DNA of 64,000 bases, from contig NC_064822.1 in the NCBI RefSeq assembly GCF_024166365.1, forward strand, positions 110,666,823 to 110,730,822, in the 5' to 3' direction. This DNA comes from Elephas maximus indicus. Lineage: Eukaryota; Chordata; Mammalia; Proboscidea; Elephantidae. Positions 49,144 through 61,883 of this stretch are shown here, one piece after another (position 1 is the stretch's first letter; each line of letters opens with the position of its first letter). A program made the translations under genes and the position numbers. Below the pieces are notes generated by a model, which ran no database searches, was not told the DNA's origin, and saw nothing but the letters and a program-made list of their open reading frames with translations.

Positions 49144-49308
49144 GGAAACTCTGGTGGCGTAGTGGTTAAGTGCTATGGCGGCTAACCAAAGGGTTGGCAG
49201 TTCAAATCTGACAGGCGCTCCTTGGAAACTCTATGGGGCAGTTCTACTCTGCCCTATAGGGTTGCTGTGAGTTGGAATCGACTCGACGGCACTGGGTTTG
49301 GTTTCGTT
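49144..49308 (+). repeat. AfroSINE copy with target duplication
   Basis: It begins GGAAACTCTGGTGGCGTAGT and ends GGCACTGGGTTTGGTTTCG. The flanks TTCTGCTATTAT and TTCTACTATTAT match in 11 of 12 bases. Confidence 0.95.
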
Positions 49309-49641
49309 TTCTACTATTATTATATCATTAGTATTATCATCATCTTGTTAATACTTTTTAGCAATGTTCTAGGGTTTCTATATTTGAGAACCACACATTT
49401 TTAATAAACATATTTCTATATATTTTATATATTTGTTGCTATTGTGACAAAAATCTTTATTAGTTTATGTTTTATAATTGATAATTCTAGAACTCTGAGA
49501 ACTTTAAATTGCTATATATTTATTTTGCATATGTCTCAGTTACTAAACTCTTTTGCTCAATTTTAAGAGTTTTTATATGAAATATTAGATTTGAAGCCAG
49601 CCTAGTGAAGAGCCAACTTTTGTAAATTTTCCACTAGCACT

Positions 49642-52600
49642 TTCTTTTTTCTGTTGTGCTTTAGGTGAAACTTTACAGCTGAAGTTAATTTCTCATTCAA
49701 AAATTTATACACGTATTGTTTCATGACGTTGGTTGCAATCCCCACAATGTGACAGCATACTCCCCTTTTCCACCCCAGGTTCCCGGTGTCCATTTATCCA
49801 ATTCCTGTCCCTTCCTGCCTTCTTGTCCTGCTTTTGGAGAGAAGTTGTCCATTTGGTCTCATATATTTGATCGAACTAAGAAGCATGTTCCTCACATGTG
49901 TTATTTTTAGACCTGTCTAATCTTTGTCTGACAGTGGGCTTTGGGAATGATTTTAGTTGTGGGTTAGTAGATTGTCCAGGGCCCATAGTTTTGGAAGTTC
50001 CTCCAGTCTCTGCCAGACCAATAAGCCTGGTCTTTTTGTGTGAATTTGAATTCCATTCTACATTTTTCTCCTGCTCTGTCCAGGACTTTTTGTTGTGATC
50101 TCAGTTAGGACAGTCATTGGTGGTAACTGGGCACCATCTAGTTCTTCTAGTCTCAGGGTGGTGGAGTCTCTGGTTCATGTGGTCCTTTAGTCCGCTGGGC
50201 TAATGTTTTCCTTGCGTTGTTGATTTTCTTCATTCTCCTTTGTTTGGAGTGGGATGGGACCAATAGATGTATCTTAGATCCTCTTGAAGGCTTTTAAAAC
50301 CCCAGACGCTACTCACCAAAGTGTGATGTGGAACATTTTCTTTATGAACTATGTTATGCCAGTTGACCTAGATGCCCCCTGCGATTATGGTCTTCAGGCC
50401 CCAGGCCCAGCAACTTGGTCCCTCAAGGTGTTTGGTTGTGTCTAGGAAACTTCTATGGTTTTGCTTGGGTCCAGTTGTGCTGACTTCCCATATATTGTGT
50501 ATTGTCCTTCACTTTACCAAAGTTGACACTTAAACAACTATCTAGTTAGTGGTTTTCCCTGCTTTCCCCTCAACAGCCTTGTAACCATCAAAGAACACTT
50601 TTTTTCTGTGTATAAACCTTTTCTAGAGTTCTTATAATAGTGGTCTCATATAATATTTGTCCTTTTGTGACTGACTTATCCCACTCAGGGTAATGCCGTC
50701 CAGATTCATCCACATTGTGAGATGTTTCTTGGATTCAGCATTTTTCTAACCATTGTGTGTAGGCACCATAATTTGTTTATCCATTCATCTGCTGATGGCC
50801 GTTTAGGTTGTTTCCATCTTTTTGCTGTTGTGAATAGTGCTGCAATGAACATGGGTGTGTGTGTATTTATTTGTGTGAGGGCTTTTATTTCTCTAGGCTA
50901 TATTCCTAGGAGTGGGTTTGCTTGATAGTATGGTATTTCTATTTTTAGTTTTTTAAGGAAGCGCCATATGGTTTTCCAAACTGGTTGTACCATTTTAGAT
51001 TCCCACCAGCAGTGCAAAAGAGTTCTAATCTCTCCACAACCTCTCCAACATTTGTTATTTTGTGTTTTTTGGATTAGTGCCAGTATTGTTGGTGTGATAC
51101 GGTATCTCAATGTAGTTTTGATTTGCATTTCTCTAAAAAAAAAAAAAAAATTTTTTTAATGGCTAATAATCACGAGAATTTCCTCATGTGTCTGTTGGCC
51201 TCCTGAATGACTTCTTTGGTAAAGTGTCTGTTCATATCCTTTGCCCATTGTTTAATTGGATTATTTGTCTTTTTGTTGTTGGGGTGTTCCAGTATCTTAT
51301 AGATTTTAGAGATTAAACCTTTGTCAGATATGTCATATCCAAACATTTTTTCCCAGTCCGTAGGTTCTCTATTTACTCTTTTGGTGAAGTCTTTTGATGA
51401 GCGTGTTTGATTTTTAGGAGCTTCCAGTTACATAGTGTCTCTTCTAGTTTTTGTATACTATCCATGGCATGTATTTGGACACCTAGTGTTTCCCCTATTT
51501 TTTCTTCCATGATCTTTATTGATTTGGATTTTATATTTAGGTCTTTGATACATTTTGAGTTAGTTTTTGTGTATGATGTGTGGTATGGGTCCTGTTTCTT
51601 TTTTTTTGCGGAATGATATCCAGTTTGGCCAGCACCATTTGTTAAAGAGACTGTTTTTTCCCATTTAACAGACTTTGGGCCTTTGTCAAATACCAGCTAT
51701 GCATAGGTGTATGGATTTATGTCAGGATTCTCAATTCTGTTCCATTGGTCTATATGTCTTTTGTTCTGTCAGTAACAGGCTGTTTTGACTACTTTGGCTG
51801 ATAATAGGTTCTAGAATCAGGTAGTGTGAGGCCTCCCACTTTGTTCTTCTTCTGTAATGCTTTAGTTACCCAGGGCATCTTCCCTTTCCATATAAAGTTG
51901 GAGATTTGTTTCTCCCTCTTGTTAAAAAATGCTGTTGCATTTTGAATTGGGATTGCATTGTATCTGTAGATTGCTTTGGGTATCATGTGGTTCTTTTCTT
52001 TTGTTTTACTTATGTGGTGGATTACTTTGATTGATTTTCTAATTGTTGGGCCATCCCTGCATGCCTGTACGAATCCTACTTGTTCATGGTGCATTATTTT
52101 TTGATATGCTGTTGAATTGTATTGGTCAAAATTTTGTTGAGAATTTTTGCATCTATGCTCATGAAGGATATAGATCTGTAGTTTTATTTTTTTGTGGTGT
52201 CTTTGGTGTTAGTGTTATTCTGGCTTCATAGAATGAGTTTGGGAGTATTCCTTCCTTTTCTATACTTTGATAGCATTTTCCTGTGAAGGCATTCGGGCCA
52301 GGGTTTTTTTTTGTTGTTGTTGTTGGAAGTTTTTTTTTTTTTCCTTTTAATCGCCTCTTCAATCTCTTCCCTTATTTTGTGTCTGTGTAGTTTTTCTACT
52401 TTTACTTGCGTTAGTTTAGGTAGGTAGTGTGTTTCTAGAAATTTGTCCATTTTCTCCAGGTTTTCAAATTTGTTGGAGTACAAGTTTTCATAGTATTCTG
52501 TTATGATCTTTTTTATTTCTGTTGTGTCTGTTGTGATATCACCCATCTCATTTCTTATTTGGGTTATTTGCTTCCTCTTCTGTTTTTCTTATGTCAGTTT

Positions 52601-53472
52601 GGCCAATGGTTTATCAATTTTGTTGATTTTTTCAAAGGACCAACTATGAGTCTTGTTGATTTTTCAATTGTTTTTCTATTCTCTATTTCATTTATTTCTG
52701 TTCTAGTCTTTATTATTTCCTTTCTTCTGGAGCCTGAGTGCTTCTTTTGCTGCTCTCTTTCTATTTGTTTGAGTTGTAGGGTTAATATTTTGGTTTTCGC
52801 CCTTCTTTTTTGGTGTTTATTGTTTTTATTGCTATAGACCGCTAAGCACTGCTTTGGCTGTGTCACAAAGATTTTGGTAAGATATGTTTTCATTCTCCTT
52901 TTATTCTATGAATTTCTTTATTCCATCCTCGATTTCTTCTTTGACCAAGTAGTTTTTAAGCAAGGAGTTGTTCAGTTTCCATGCATTTGATTTTTTCCCC
53001 TTGTTTTCTCTGTTATCGATTTCTACTTTTATGGTATTATGATGAGGGAAGATGCTTTGTTTTATTTTGATGTTTTGAATTCTGTTAAGGCTTGCTTTGT
53101 GGCCTAAAATGTGATTTGTTCTGGAGAATGTTCCATGTGTGTTGGAAAAGACCATATACTTTGCTGCTGTTGGGTGGAGCGTTCTGTATATGTCTATGAG
53201 GTTGAGTTGGTTGATTGTGGCAACTAGATGTTGTGTATCTTTATTGAGTTTCTTTCTAGATGATCTGTCCTTCACTGAAAGTGGTAGGTTGAAGTCATCT
53301 GCTATTATTGTGGAGCTGTCTATTTCTCTTTTCAATGCCGTTAGAGTTTGTTTTATGTATTTTGGAGCCCTATGATTGGATGCATATATCTTTGTTACAG
53401 TTACGTCCTCTTCGTGTATTAACCCTTTAATCATTATATAGTGCCCTTCTCTATCCTTTATGGTGGATTTTG
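49642..53472 (-). mobile_element. L1-C, 5'-truncated L1 with RT-core deletion
   Basis: The 3' UTR runs from about 49642 to 50600, followed on the minus strand by the ORF2 C terminus and then the upstream parts of ORF2. It stops in the endonuclease near 53472. Clear pieces are the endonuclease (53434-52901, with FNLPLSVKDRSSRKKLNKDT and FSNTHGTFSRTNHILGH), the linker with [20 protein letters not shown] (52546-52226), and the fused piece at 52094-51789. At about 51984, NVIHHI-type RT sequence joins directly to PKAIYRYNA. Compared with L1-D this removes about 660 bp, including the catalytic FADD region. ORF1 and the 5' UTR are absent, and further frame breaks are present. Confidence 0.92.
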
Positions 53473-53996
53473 CTTGAGTTTTATGAAGTCATAGGATGTT
53501 ATACTAAACAAGTAAAAAATCAAATATTAATAACTTATAATGTAAAATTTTAAAAATAGGCCAGGCACTGCATTAATATCAAATATAGCAAAATTTAGAA
53601 TAATGTATTTATAATGTAATAAAGAACTTCTTGTGTATTAATAAAAGATATAACTAGAGCATACTTTATAATACAATTAAGTATAAATTTTTATAATAGA
53701 GAAAATGACAAAAAAGTAGAATAATTTAACACAATCTTCTATCTGTGGTAGATCAAAAGGCAAAATAAAGAATTAAAGAGATATGAATAAAATAATACAT
53801 TAAGTTAATAACTATTTTTAGAATGTTAAAAATTCATATAGAATAAAACTAACAAAGGGCTAGTTACATAATATTTCCTTCTATCAGCTTTGGTGTCAGA
53901 GACTTCTGTGTTTCAGTCCTGGCTCTGGCCAATATCACAGCATGAAATTAAGTACATTACTTAATTCTTCTAAGACACAATTTCTATGCTTATACT
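53473..53996. other. AT-rich DNA between two L1 copies, no gene seen
   Basis: Unremarkable AT-rich sequence. It includes the left copy of the L1-D target duplication at its edge (53997-54011). Confidence 0.5.
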
Positions 53997-55022
53997 AAAT
54001 TCTATTAATTTTTTTAAAAATAATTTTTATTGTGCTTTAAGTGAAAGTTTACAAATCAAGTCAGTCTGTCACATATAAGCTTATATACACCTTACTCCAT
54101 ACTCCCACTTACTCTCCCCCTAATGAGTCAGCCTGCTCCCTCCTTCCAGCCTCTCCTTTCGTGATGATTTTGCCAGTTTCCAGCCCTCTCTGCCCTCCTA
54201 TCTCCCCTCCAGACAGGAGATGCCAACACAGTCTAAAGTGTCCACCTGATACAAGTAGCTCACTCTTCATCAGCATCTCTCTCCAACCCATTGTCCAGTC
54301 CCTTCCATGTCTGATGAGTTGACTTCGGGAATGGTTCCTGTCCTGGGCCAACAGAAGGTTTGGGGACCATGACTGCCGGGATTCCTCTAGTCTCAGTCAG
54401 ACCATTAAGTCTGGTCTTTTTATGAGAATTTGGGGTCTGCATCCCACTGATCTCCTGCTCCCTCAGGGGTTCTCTGTTGTGCTCCCTGTCAGGGCAGTCA
54501 TCGGTTGTGGCTGCGCGCCATCTAGTTCTTCTGGTCTCAGGATGATGTAAGTCTCTTGTTCATGTGGCAGTTTCTGACTCTTGGGTTCACAGTTATCGTG
54601 TGACCTTGGTGTTCTTCATTCTCCTTTGATCCAGGTGGGTTGAGACCGATTAATGCATCTTAGATGGCCGCTTGTTAGCATTTAAGACCCCAGACGCCAC
54701 ACTTCAAAGTGGGATGCAGAATGTTTTCATAATAGAATTATATTGCTAATTGACTTAGAAGCCCCCTTAAGCCATAGTCCCCAAACCCCCGCCCTTGCTC
54801 CGTTGACCTCCGAAGCATTCAGTTTATCCCGGAAACTTCTTTGCTTTTGGTGCAGTCCAGTTGAGCTGACCTTCCATGTATTGAGTATTGTCCTTCCCTT
54901 CACCTAAAGTAGTTCTTATCTACTAACTAATCAGTAAATAACCCTCTCCCACCCTCCCTCCCTCCCCCCCTCGTAACGACAAAAGTATGTGTTCTTCTCA
55001 GTTTATACTATTTCTCAAGATC

Positions 55023-55259
55023 TTATAGTAGTGGTCTTATACAATATTTGTCCTTTTGCCTCTGACTAATTTCACTCAGCATATTGCCTTCCAGGTTTCT
55101 CCATGTTATGAAATGTTTCACAGATTCGTCACTGTTCTTTATTGATGCGTAGTATTCCATTGTATGAATGTACCATAATTTGTTTAACCATTGATCCTTT
55201 GATGGGCACCTCGGTTGCTTCCAGCTTTTTGCTATTGTAAACAGAGCTGCAATAAACAT
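55023..55259 (-). pseudogene. L1-D ORF2, C-terminal end
   Basis: The open piece MFIAALFTIAKSWKQPRCPS through WYIHTMEYYASIKN to KDKYCIRPLL is the normal C terminus of L1 ORF2. It is separated from the preceding piece by a broken stretch (about 55260-56033). Confidence 0.9.
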
Positions 55260-56033
55260 GGGTGTGCATATATCTGTTCGTGTAAAGGCTCTTATTTCTC
55301 TAGGGTATATTCCGAGGAGTGGGATTTCTGGGTTGTATGGTACTTCTATTTCTAAGTTTTAAAGAAAACGCCAGATAGATTTCCAAAGTGGTTGTACCAT
55401 TTTACATTCCCACCAGCAGTGTGTAAGAGTTCCAATCTCTCCGCAGCCTCGCCAACATTTATTATTTTGTGTTTTTTGGATTAATGCCAGCCTTGTTGGA
55501 GTGAGATGGAATCTCATCGTAGTTTTAGTTTGAATTTCTCTAATGGCTAATGATCAAGAGCATTTTCTCATGTGTCTGTTAGCTGCCTGAATATCTTCTT
55601 TAGTGATGTGCATGTTCATATCCTTTGCCCACTTTTTGATTGTGTTGTTTGTCTTTTTGTGGTTGAGTTTTACCAGAATCATATAGATTTTAGAGATCAG
55701 GTGCTGGTCAGAGATGTCATAGCTGAAAATTTTTTCCCAATCTGTAGGTGGTCTTTTTACTCTTTTGGTGAAGTCTTTAGATGAGCATAGGTGTTTGATT
55801 TTTAGGAGCTCCCAGTTATCTGGTTTCTCTTCGTCATTTTTAGTAATGTTTTATGTTCTGTTTATGCCCTGTATTAGGGCTCCTAACGTTCTCCTTATTT
55901 TTTCTTCCACGATCTTTATCATTTTAGTCTTTATGTTTAGGTCTTTGATCCACTTGGAGTTAGTTTTTCTGCATGGTGTGAGGTATGGGTCCTGTTTCAT
56001 TTTTTTGCAAATGTATATCCAGTTATGCCAGCA

Positions 56034-56474
56034 TCATTTGTTAAAAAGACTATCTTTTCCCCAATTAACTGACACTGGGCCTTTGTCAAATATCAGCTGC
56101 TCATATGTGGATGGATTTATATCTGGGTTCTCAATTCTGTTCCATTGGTCCCTGTGCCTGTTGTTGTACCAGTACCAGGCTGTTTTGACTACTGTGGCTG
56201 TATAATAGGTTCTGAAATCAGGTAGAGTGAGGCCTCCCACTTTCTTCTTGTTTTTCAGTAATGCTTTACTTATTCGGGGTTTGTTTTCCTTCCATATGAA
56301 GTTGGTGATTTGTTTCTCCATCACATTAAAAAATGTCATTGGAATTTGGATTGGAAGTGCATTGTATGTATAGATGGCTTTTGGTAGAATAGACATTTTT
56401 ACTATGTTATGTCTTCCTATCCATGAGCAAAATATGTTTTTCCACTTATGTAGGCCCTTTTTAGTTTCTTGCAC
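56034..56474 (-). pseudogene. L1-D ORF2, region after the RT core
   Basis: It reads [40 protein letters not shown] and [14 protein letters not shown], all standard L1 ORF2 landmarks between the RT and the C-terminal part. It ends at a premature stop at 56034. Confidence 0.9.
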
Positions 56475-56702
56475 TAGTACTTTGTAGTTTTCTTTGTAGA
56501 GGTCTTTTACATCTTTGGTAAGATTTATTCCTAAGTATTTTATCTTCTTGGGGGTACTGTGAATGGTATTGATTTGGTGATTTACTCTTCGATGTTCTTT
56601 TTGTTGATATAGAGGAATCCAAGTGATTTTTTTGTGTTTATCTTATAACCTGAGACTCTGCCAAACTCTTCTATTAGTTTCAGTAGTTTTCTGGAGGATT
56701 CC

Positions 56703-57704
56703 TTAGGGTTTTCTGTATAAGATCATGTTATCTGCAAATAGAGATAATTTTACTTCTTCCTTGCCAATCTGGATGCCCTTTATTTCTTTGTCTAGCCTAA
56801 TTGCTCTGGCTAGGACCTCTAGCACAATGTTGAATAAGAGCGGTGATAAAGGGCATCCTTGTCTGGTTCCCGTTCTCAAGGGAAATGCTTTCATGTTCTC
56901 TCCATTTAGAGTTATGCTAGCTGTTGGCTTTGTATAGATGCCCTTTATTATGTTGAGGAATTTTCCTTCAGTTCTTATTTTGGTGAAAGTTTTTATAATG
57001 AATGGGTGTTGGACTTTGTCAAATGCCTTTTCTGCATCAGTTGATAAGATCAAGTGGTTTTTGTCTTTTGTTTTATTTATATGGTGGATTACATTAATGG
57101 TTTTTCTAATATTAAACCAGCCTTGCATAACTGGTATAAATCCCACTTGGTCGTGGTAGATTATTTTTCTGATATGTTGTTGAGTTCTATTGGCTAGAAT
57201 TTTGTTGAAATTTTTTGCATCTATGTTCATGAGGGATATAGGTCTGTAATTTTCTTGTTTTGTGATGTCTTTACCTGGTTTTGGTATCAGGAATATGGTG
57301 GCTTCATAGAATGAGTTAGGTACTATTCTATCATTTTCTATGCTTTGAAATACCTTTAGTAGTAGTGGTGTTAGCTCTTCTCTGAAAGTTTGGTAGAACT
57401 CTGCAGTGAAGTTGTCCGGGCTAGGGCTTTTTTTTGTTGGGAGTTTTTTGGTTACCTTTTCAATCTCTTTTTTTGTTATGGGTCTATTTAGTTCTACTTC
57501 TGATTGTGTTAGTTTAGGTAGATAGTGTTTTTCCAGGAATTCATCCATTTCTTCTAGGTTTGCAAATTTGGTAGAGTACAATTTTTCGTAATAATCTGAT
57601 GTGATTCTTTTAATTTCAGTTGGGTCTGTTGTGATGTGGCCCATCTCGTTTCTTATTCGGGTTATTTGTTTCCTTTCCTGTATTTCTTTAGTCAGTCTGG
57701 CCAA
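56703..57704 (-). pseudogene. L1-D ORF2, reverse transcriptase domain (333 aa open)
   Basis: Landmarks in order are [94 protein letters not shown] and [10 protein letters not shown]. The catalytic box, normally FADD, reads FADN, which removes one of the metal-binding aspartates. The frame shifts at each end relative to the neighbouring ORF2 pieces, so the domain is open but should be inactive. Confidence 0.93.
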
Positions 57705-58831
57705 TGGTTTTCAATTTTGTCAATTTTTTCAAGGAACCAGCTTTTGGCTTTATTAATTCTTTCAATTGTTTTTCTATTCTCTAATTGATTTAGTTCAGCT
57801 CTAACTTTTATTATTTGTTTTCTTTTGGTGCCTGATGGATTCTTTTGTTGTTTCCTTTCTATTTGTTCAAGTTGTAGGGACAGTTTTCTGATTTTGGCTC
57901 TTTCTTCTTTATGTATGTGTGCATTTATCGATATAAATTGACCTCTGAGCACTGCTTTTGCTGTGTCCCAAAGGTTTTGATAGGAATTGTTTTCATTCTT
58001 GTTGCATTCTATGAATTTCTTTATTCCCTCCTTAATGTCTTCTATAACCCAGTCTTTTTTGAGCAGGGTATTGTTCATTTTCCAAGTATTTGATTTCTTT
58101 TCCCTAATTTTTCTGTTATTGATTTCCACTTTTATGGCCTTGTGGTCTGAGAAGATGCTTTGTGAAATTTCAATGTTTTGGATTCTGCAAAGGTTTGTTC
58201 TGTGACCTAATATGTGGTCTATTCTAGAGAATGTTCCATGTGCACTAGAAAAAAAAGTATACTTTGCAGCTGTTGGGTGGAGTGTTCTGTATAAGTCTAT
58301 GAGGTCAAGTTGGTTGATTGTTGTAAGTAGGTCTTCCGTGTCTCTATTGAGCTTCTTACTGGAAGTCCTGTCCTTCTCCGAAAGTGGTGTGTTGAAGTCT
58401 CCTACTATAATTGTGGAGGTGTCTATCTCACTTTTCAGTTCTGTTAAAGTTTGTTTTATGTATCTTGCAACCCTGTCATTGGGTGCATAAATATTTAATA
58501 TGGTTATATCTTCCTGGTCTATTGTCCCTTGAATCATTATGTAGTGTCCTTCTTTATCCTTTGTGGTGGATTTAACTTTAAAGTCTATTTTGTCAGAAAT
58601 TGATATTGCTACTCCTACTCTTTTTTGCTTGTTGTTTGCTTGATATATTTTTTTCCATCCTTTGAGTTTTAGTTTGTTTGTGTCTCTAAGTCTAAGGTGT
58701 GTCTCTTGTAGGCAGCATATAGACGGATTGTGTTTCTTTATCCAGTCTGAGACTCTCTGTCTCTTTATTGGTGCATTTAGTCCATTTACATTCAGCGTAA
58801 TTATAGATAAGTATGTGTTTAGTGCTGTCAT
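57692..58831 (-). pseudogene. L1-D ORF2 N terminus: apurinic endonuclease domain (379 aa open)
   Basis: It begins MTALNTYLSIITLNVNGLNA, the normal ORF2 start. The residues that form the active site of the L1 endonuclease are present in the expected numbering: N14, E43 (LQETH), D145 and N147 (VGDFNTPLS), D205 (SRIDHILGH), and D229 and H230 (FSDHKAI). A Q/E/K-rich linker follows (residues about 290-370). One frameshift near 57700 separates it from the RT domain. The endonuclease thus looks chemically intact although the whole ORF2 is not. Confidence 0.94.
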
Positions 58832-59239
58832 TTTGATGCCTTTTTATGTGTGTTGTTGACAATTTCATTTTTCCACTTACTTTTTTGTGCTGAGATGTTT
58901 TTCTTTGTAAATTGTGTGTTCCTCATTTTCATAGTAGTTGAATTTATGTTTGCTGAGTTGTTATGTTTTTCTTGGTTTTTATTTTGAGTTATGGAGTTGT
59001 TATACCTCTTTGTGGTTACCTTAATGTTTACCCCTATTTTTCTATGTAAAAACCTAACTCGTATTGTCCTATATCGCCTTGTTTCCCTCTCCATATGGCA
59101 GTTCTATGCCTCCTGTATTTAGTCCCTCTTTTTGATTATTGTGATCTTTTACATATTGACTTCAAAGATTCCCTGTTTGGAGCATTTTTTTCTTTTTAAA
59201 ATTAATCTTAATTTGTTTTTGTGATTTTCCTGTTTGAGT

Positions 59240-60315
59240 TGATATCAGGATGTTATGTTCTGTGACCTTGTGTTGTGCTGGTATTTGATATTATTGATCT
59301 TCTGACCAAACAATTTCCTTTAGTATTTCTTGTAGCTTTGGTTTGGTTTTTGCAAATTCTCTAAGCTTGTGTTTATCTGCAAATGTTTTAATTTCACCTT
59401 CATGTTTGAGAGAGAGTTTTGCTGGATATATGATCGTTGGCTGGCAGTTTTTCTCCTTCAATCCTCTATATATGTCATCCCATTACATTCTTGACTGCAT
59501 GGTTTCTGCTGAGTAGTCTGAACTTACTGATTCTCCTTTGTAGGAGACCTTTCTTTTATCCCTGGCTGCTTTTAAAATTTTCTCTTTATCTTTGGTTTTG
59601 GCAAGTTTGATGATAATATGTCTTGGTGATTTTCTTTTTGGTTCAATCTTATATGGGGTTTGATAAGCATCTTGCATAGATATCCTTTCGTCTTTCATGA
59701 TGTCAGGGAAGTTTTCTGCCAATATATCTTCAACTATTCTCTCTGTATTTTCTGTTATCCCTCCCTGTTCTGGGACTCCAATCACACTGAAGTTATTCTT
59801 CTTGATAGAGTCCCACATGATTCTTAGGGTTTCTTCATTTTTTTTTTAATTCTTTTATCTGATTTTTTTTCAGCTATATTGGTGTCAATTCCCTTGTCCT
59901 CCAGGTCCCCCACTCTGCATTCCAATTGCTCGAGTCTGCTCCTCTGACTTCCTATTGAGTTGTCTAGTTCTGTAATTTTACTGTTAATCTTTTGGATTTC
60001 TGAATACTGTCTCTCTGTGGATTCTTGCCGCTTATTAATTTTTCCACTATGTTCTTGAATAATCTTTTTGATTTCTTCAACTGCTTTATCAGTGTGTTCC
60101 TTGGCTTTTTCTGTAGATTGCCTTATTTCATTGCTGAGGTCATCCGTGATGTCTTGAAGCATTCTGTAAATTAGTTTTTTATATTCTGCATCTGGCAGTT
60201 CCAGGATTGTATCTTCATTTGGGAAAGATTTTGATTCTTTAGTTTGGGGAGTTGTAGAGGCAATCATGGTCTGCTTCTTTATATGTTTTGATATCGACTG
60301 CTGTCTCCGAGCCAT
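59240..60315 (-). pseudogene. L1-D ORF1 (coiled coil plus RNA-binding domain), broken
   Basis: The first piece (60315-59824) starts MARRQQSISKHIKKQTMIAS. It has a long heptad-like helix with QSTEKAKEHTDKAVEEIKKI and QKINSKITELDNSIGSQRSR, and is interrupted at a lysine/asparagine-rich stretch. The second piece (59818-59483) has FSVIGVPEQGGITENTERIV and KSPRHIIIKLAKTKDKEKIL, which are the RNA-recognition and C-terminal domains of L1 ORF1p. The remaining C terminus to about 59240 is in another frame. ORF1p would form RNA-binding trimers if intact. Confidence 0.88.
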
Positions 60316-61883
60316 CTATAAGATATTGTAGTGATTTATTTTATATTTGCTCACTGAGTCTTATCTTGTTTTGTTTTCTTTCAATATACATAGATGGGCT
60401 ACTAGACTGTGCTGTCCTGATTGTTGTAGCCCTTGAATCACTTATGTCCTATTACCAGCTGGTTTGGGCTGTTACCAGATATATAAGCCTAAGAGTCCAT
60501 TCACTATTCTTGCATAGAATCTGATTTTGGGTCACCAGGTGTGTGGTGCAGACTGTCACCTATCCACCTAGTGGAGCAGTGGTGATAGTTGTGTGCACCA
60601 GATTCTAGTAGCAGCAGGGGGTCACACTCCAAGGGGGGCAGGATGCTGACAGGCTTCCCCCAAGTGCCAGTGAGTTAGGTGTGTCTCTATTCCTAAAGCA
60701 CTTTAGTGGGTGGGCTCTGTAGCTGTACCTTAGGCACCCAATGCAAGTACCTCTACAGATTGGTAGGTGTCACCATCCTTAGACCCCTAAGGCAGGAGGC
60801 TAGGTGGACTGGGGGGAGCTTCAGCCCTCAGTTCCCTTTTGTGGGTCAGTGAGGACTCTGTTGAATATGCAGAGATATCAGACCTGGGCAACTTGTTTTT
60901 CCAGTAATCTGCTAAAACAATTACAGTCAGATCCCTATCAGAATTGCCTTTGCATTATAATAGCCACCTTGTTCCCTGTAGGGATGAAAGGCCAAGACTG
61001 TGGATCTCATATGCTTGGCTGGAGCTTTTTCTGTATTTTTAGTCCAATTAGGGAAGGATTTTTGGTCCCAGGGTTTTTTATAGCTGCTTATCTCAGGCCA
61101 GGAGAATGGGTTAGGAAAAGACCAGAAAAAAAAAAAAAAAGAAAAGAAAAACTGCAGAGCACTTCACTCTCTGGCTCAGGAAATTCCAATGTTAATGAAG
61201 CTGCCTGGGAAGGGGAGGGGAGGGATCAGATAAATAGGAGAGAGTAGCACCCCAGAATATAGACAAAGTTGCTTATCTTGCTTGGTGATGACTGGTTTTA
61301 TCTGAGATTCCTGAGGGGTGTGTAGCCTGTGTGCGTTGGCTGGGTTGAGATTGCCCCCGAGGGTCAGGCCCGCGTCCTGTGCTTGTGCTGTCTCAGAAGC
61401 CGTGGTCAGCTCCTCTGCTCCCAGTCCAATGCCCAGCGCCAAGGTTCCCCGGCTGGGACGCCGCACTCCAGGCTCCAAAATCAGTTGCTGCCTCCCAGTG
61501 ACTTCTCCTATCAGCCACGTCTCTGTGCTGCCTGCGTGCACTGGCTGGGCTTCCCCCGAGGTCACTTCTGGGGGCTAGGGCTGTGTCCTGTGTTTGTGCC
61601 GTCTCAGGATGCCGTGCTTAGCTCCCCTGCGCCCAGTCCAAAGCCCGGCGCCAAGGTTTTCTGACTGGGACGCTGGCTCCAGGCTCCAAAAGCAGTCATT
61701 GCTTCCCTGTGGTTGTTCATTCTCAGTCTCTGTCACTCAGGTCAACTCTTTAGATCTGTGTTTGATCGTCACGGTTTGTAGATTGTCATGTATGTGATCA
61801 ATTCACTTGTTTTTCTGAGTCTTTGTTGCAAGAGGGATCCAAGGTAGCATCTACTTAGTCAGCCATCTTGGTCCTGCCTCCCC
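60316..61883 (-). repeat. L1-D 5' UTR, GC-rich with two tandem units
   Basis: Two related units of about 211 bp are seen. On the plus strand GTCCTGTGCTTGTGCTGTCT at 61374 and GTCCTGTGTTTGTGCCGTCT at 61585 anchor them, with CCCAGTCCAAT/AAGCCC and CTCCAGGCTCCAAAA motifs in each. This zone is the most CpG-rich in the window and is probably the former promoter. Open stretches here (60804-61247, 61318-61797) do not look like proteins. Confidence 0.75.

Larger units (their letters stand above)
54012..61883 (-). mobile_element. L1-D, full-length antisense L1 with 15-bp target duplication
   Basis: AAATTCTATTAATTT occurs at 53997-54011 and again at 61884-61898, so the insertion is precisely bounded at about 7.87 kb. 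On the minus strand it opens GGGGAGGCAGGACCAAGATG, typical of an L1 5' end. It then has a 5' UTR (61883-60316), ORF1 (60315 to about 59240), ORF2 (58831-55023) and a 3' UTR of about 1 kb ending with an AATAAA signal and an A-rich tail near 54012. The exact duplication and fairly long open stretches suggest a younger insertion than L1-A or L1-C. At least four frame breaks and a damaged RT motif make it inactive. Confidence 0.96.

Noticed and set aside
60804-61797. Plus-strand frames of 147, 86 and 111 codons in GC-rich DNA
   Set aside because: They lie opposite the L1-D 5' UTR, with no domain resemblance; they are open because of GC content.
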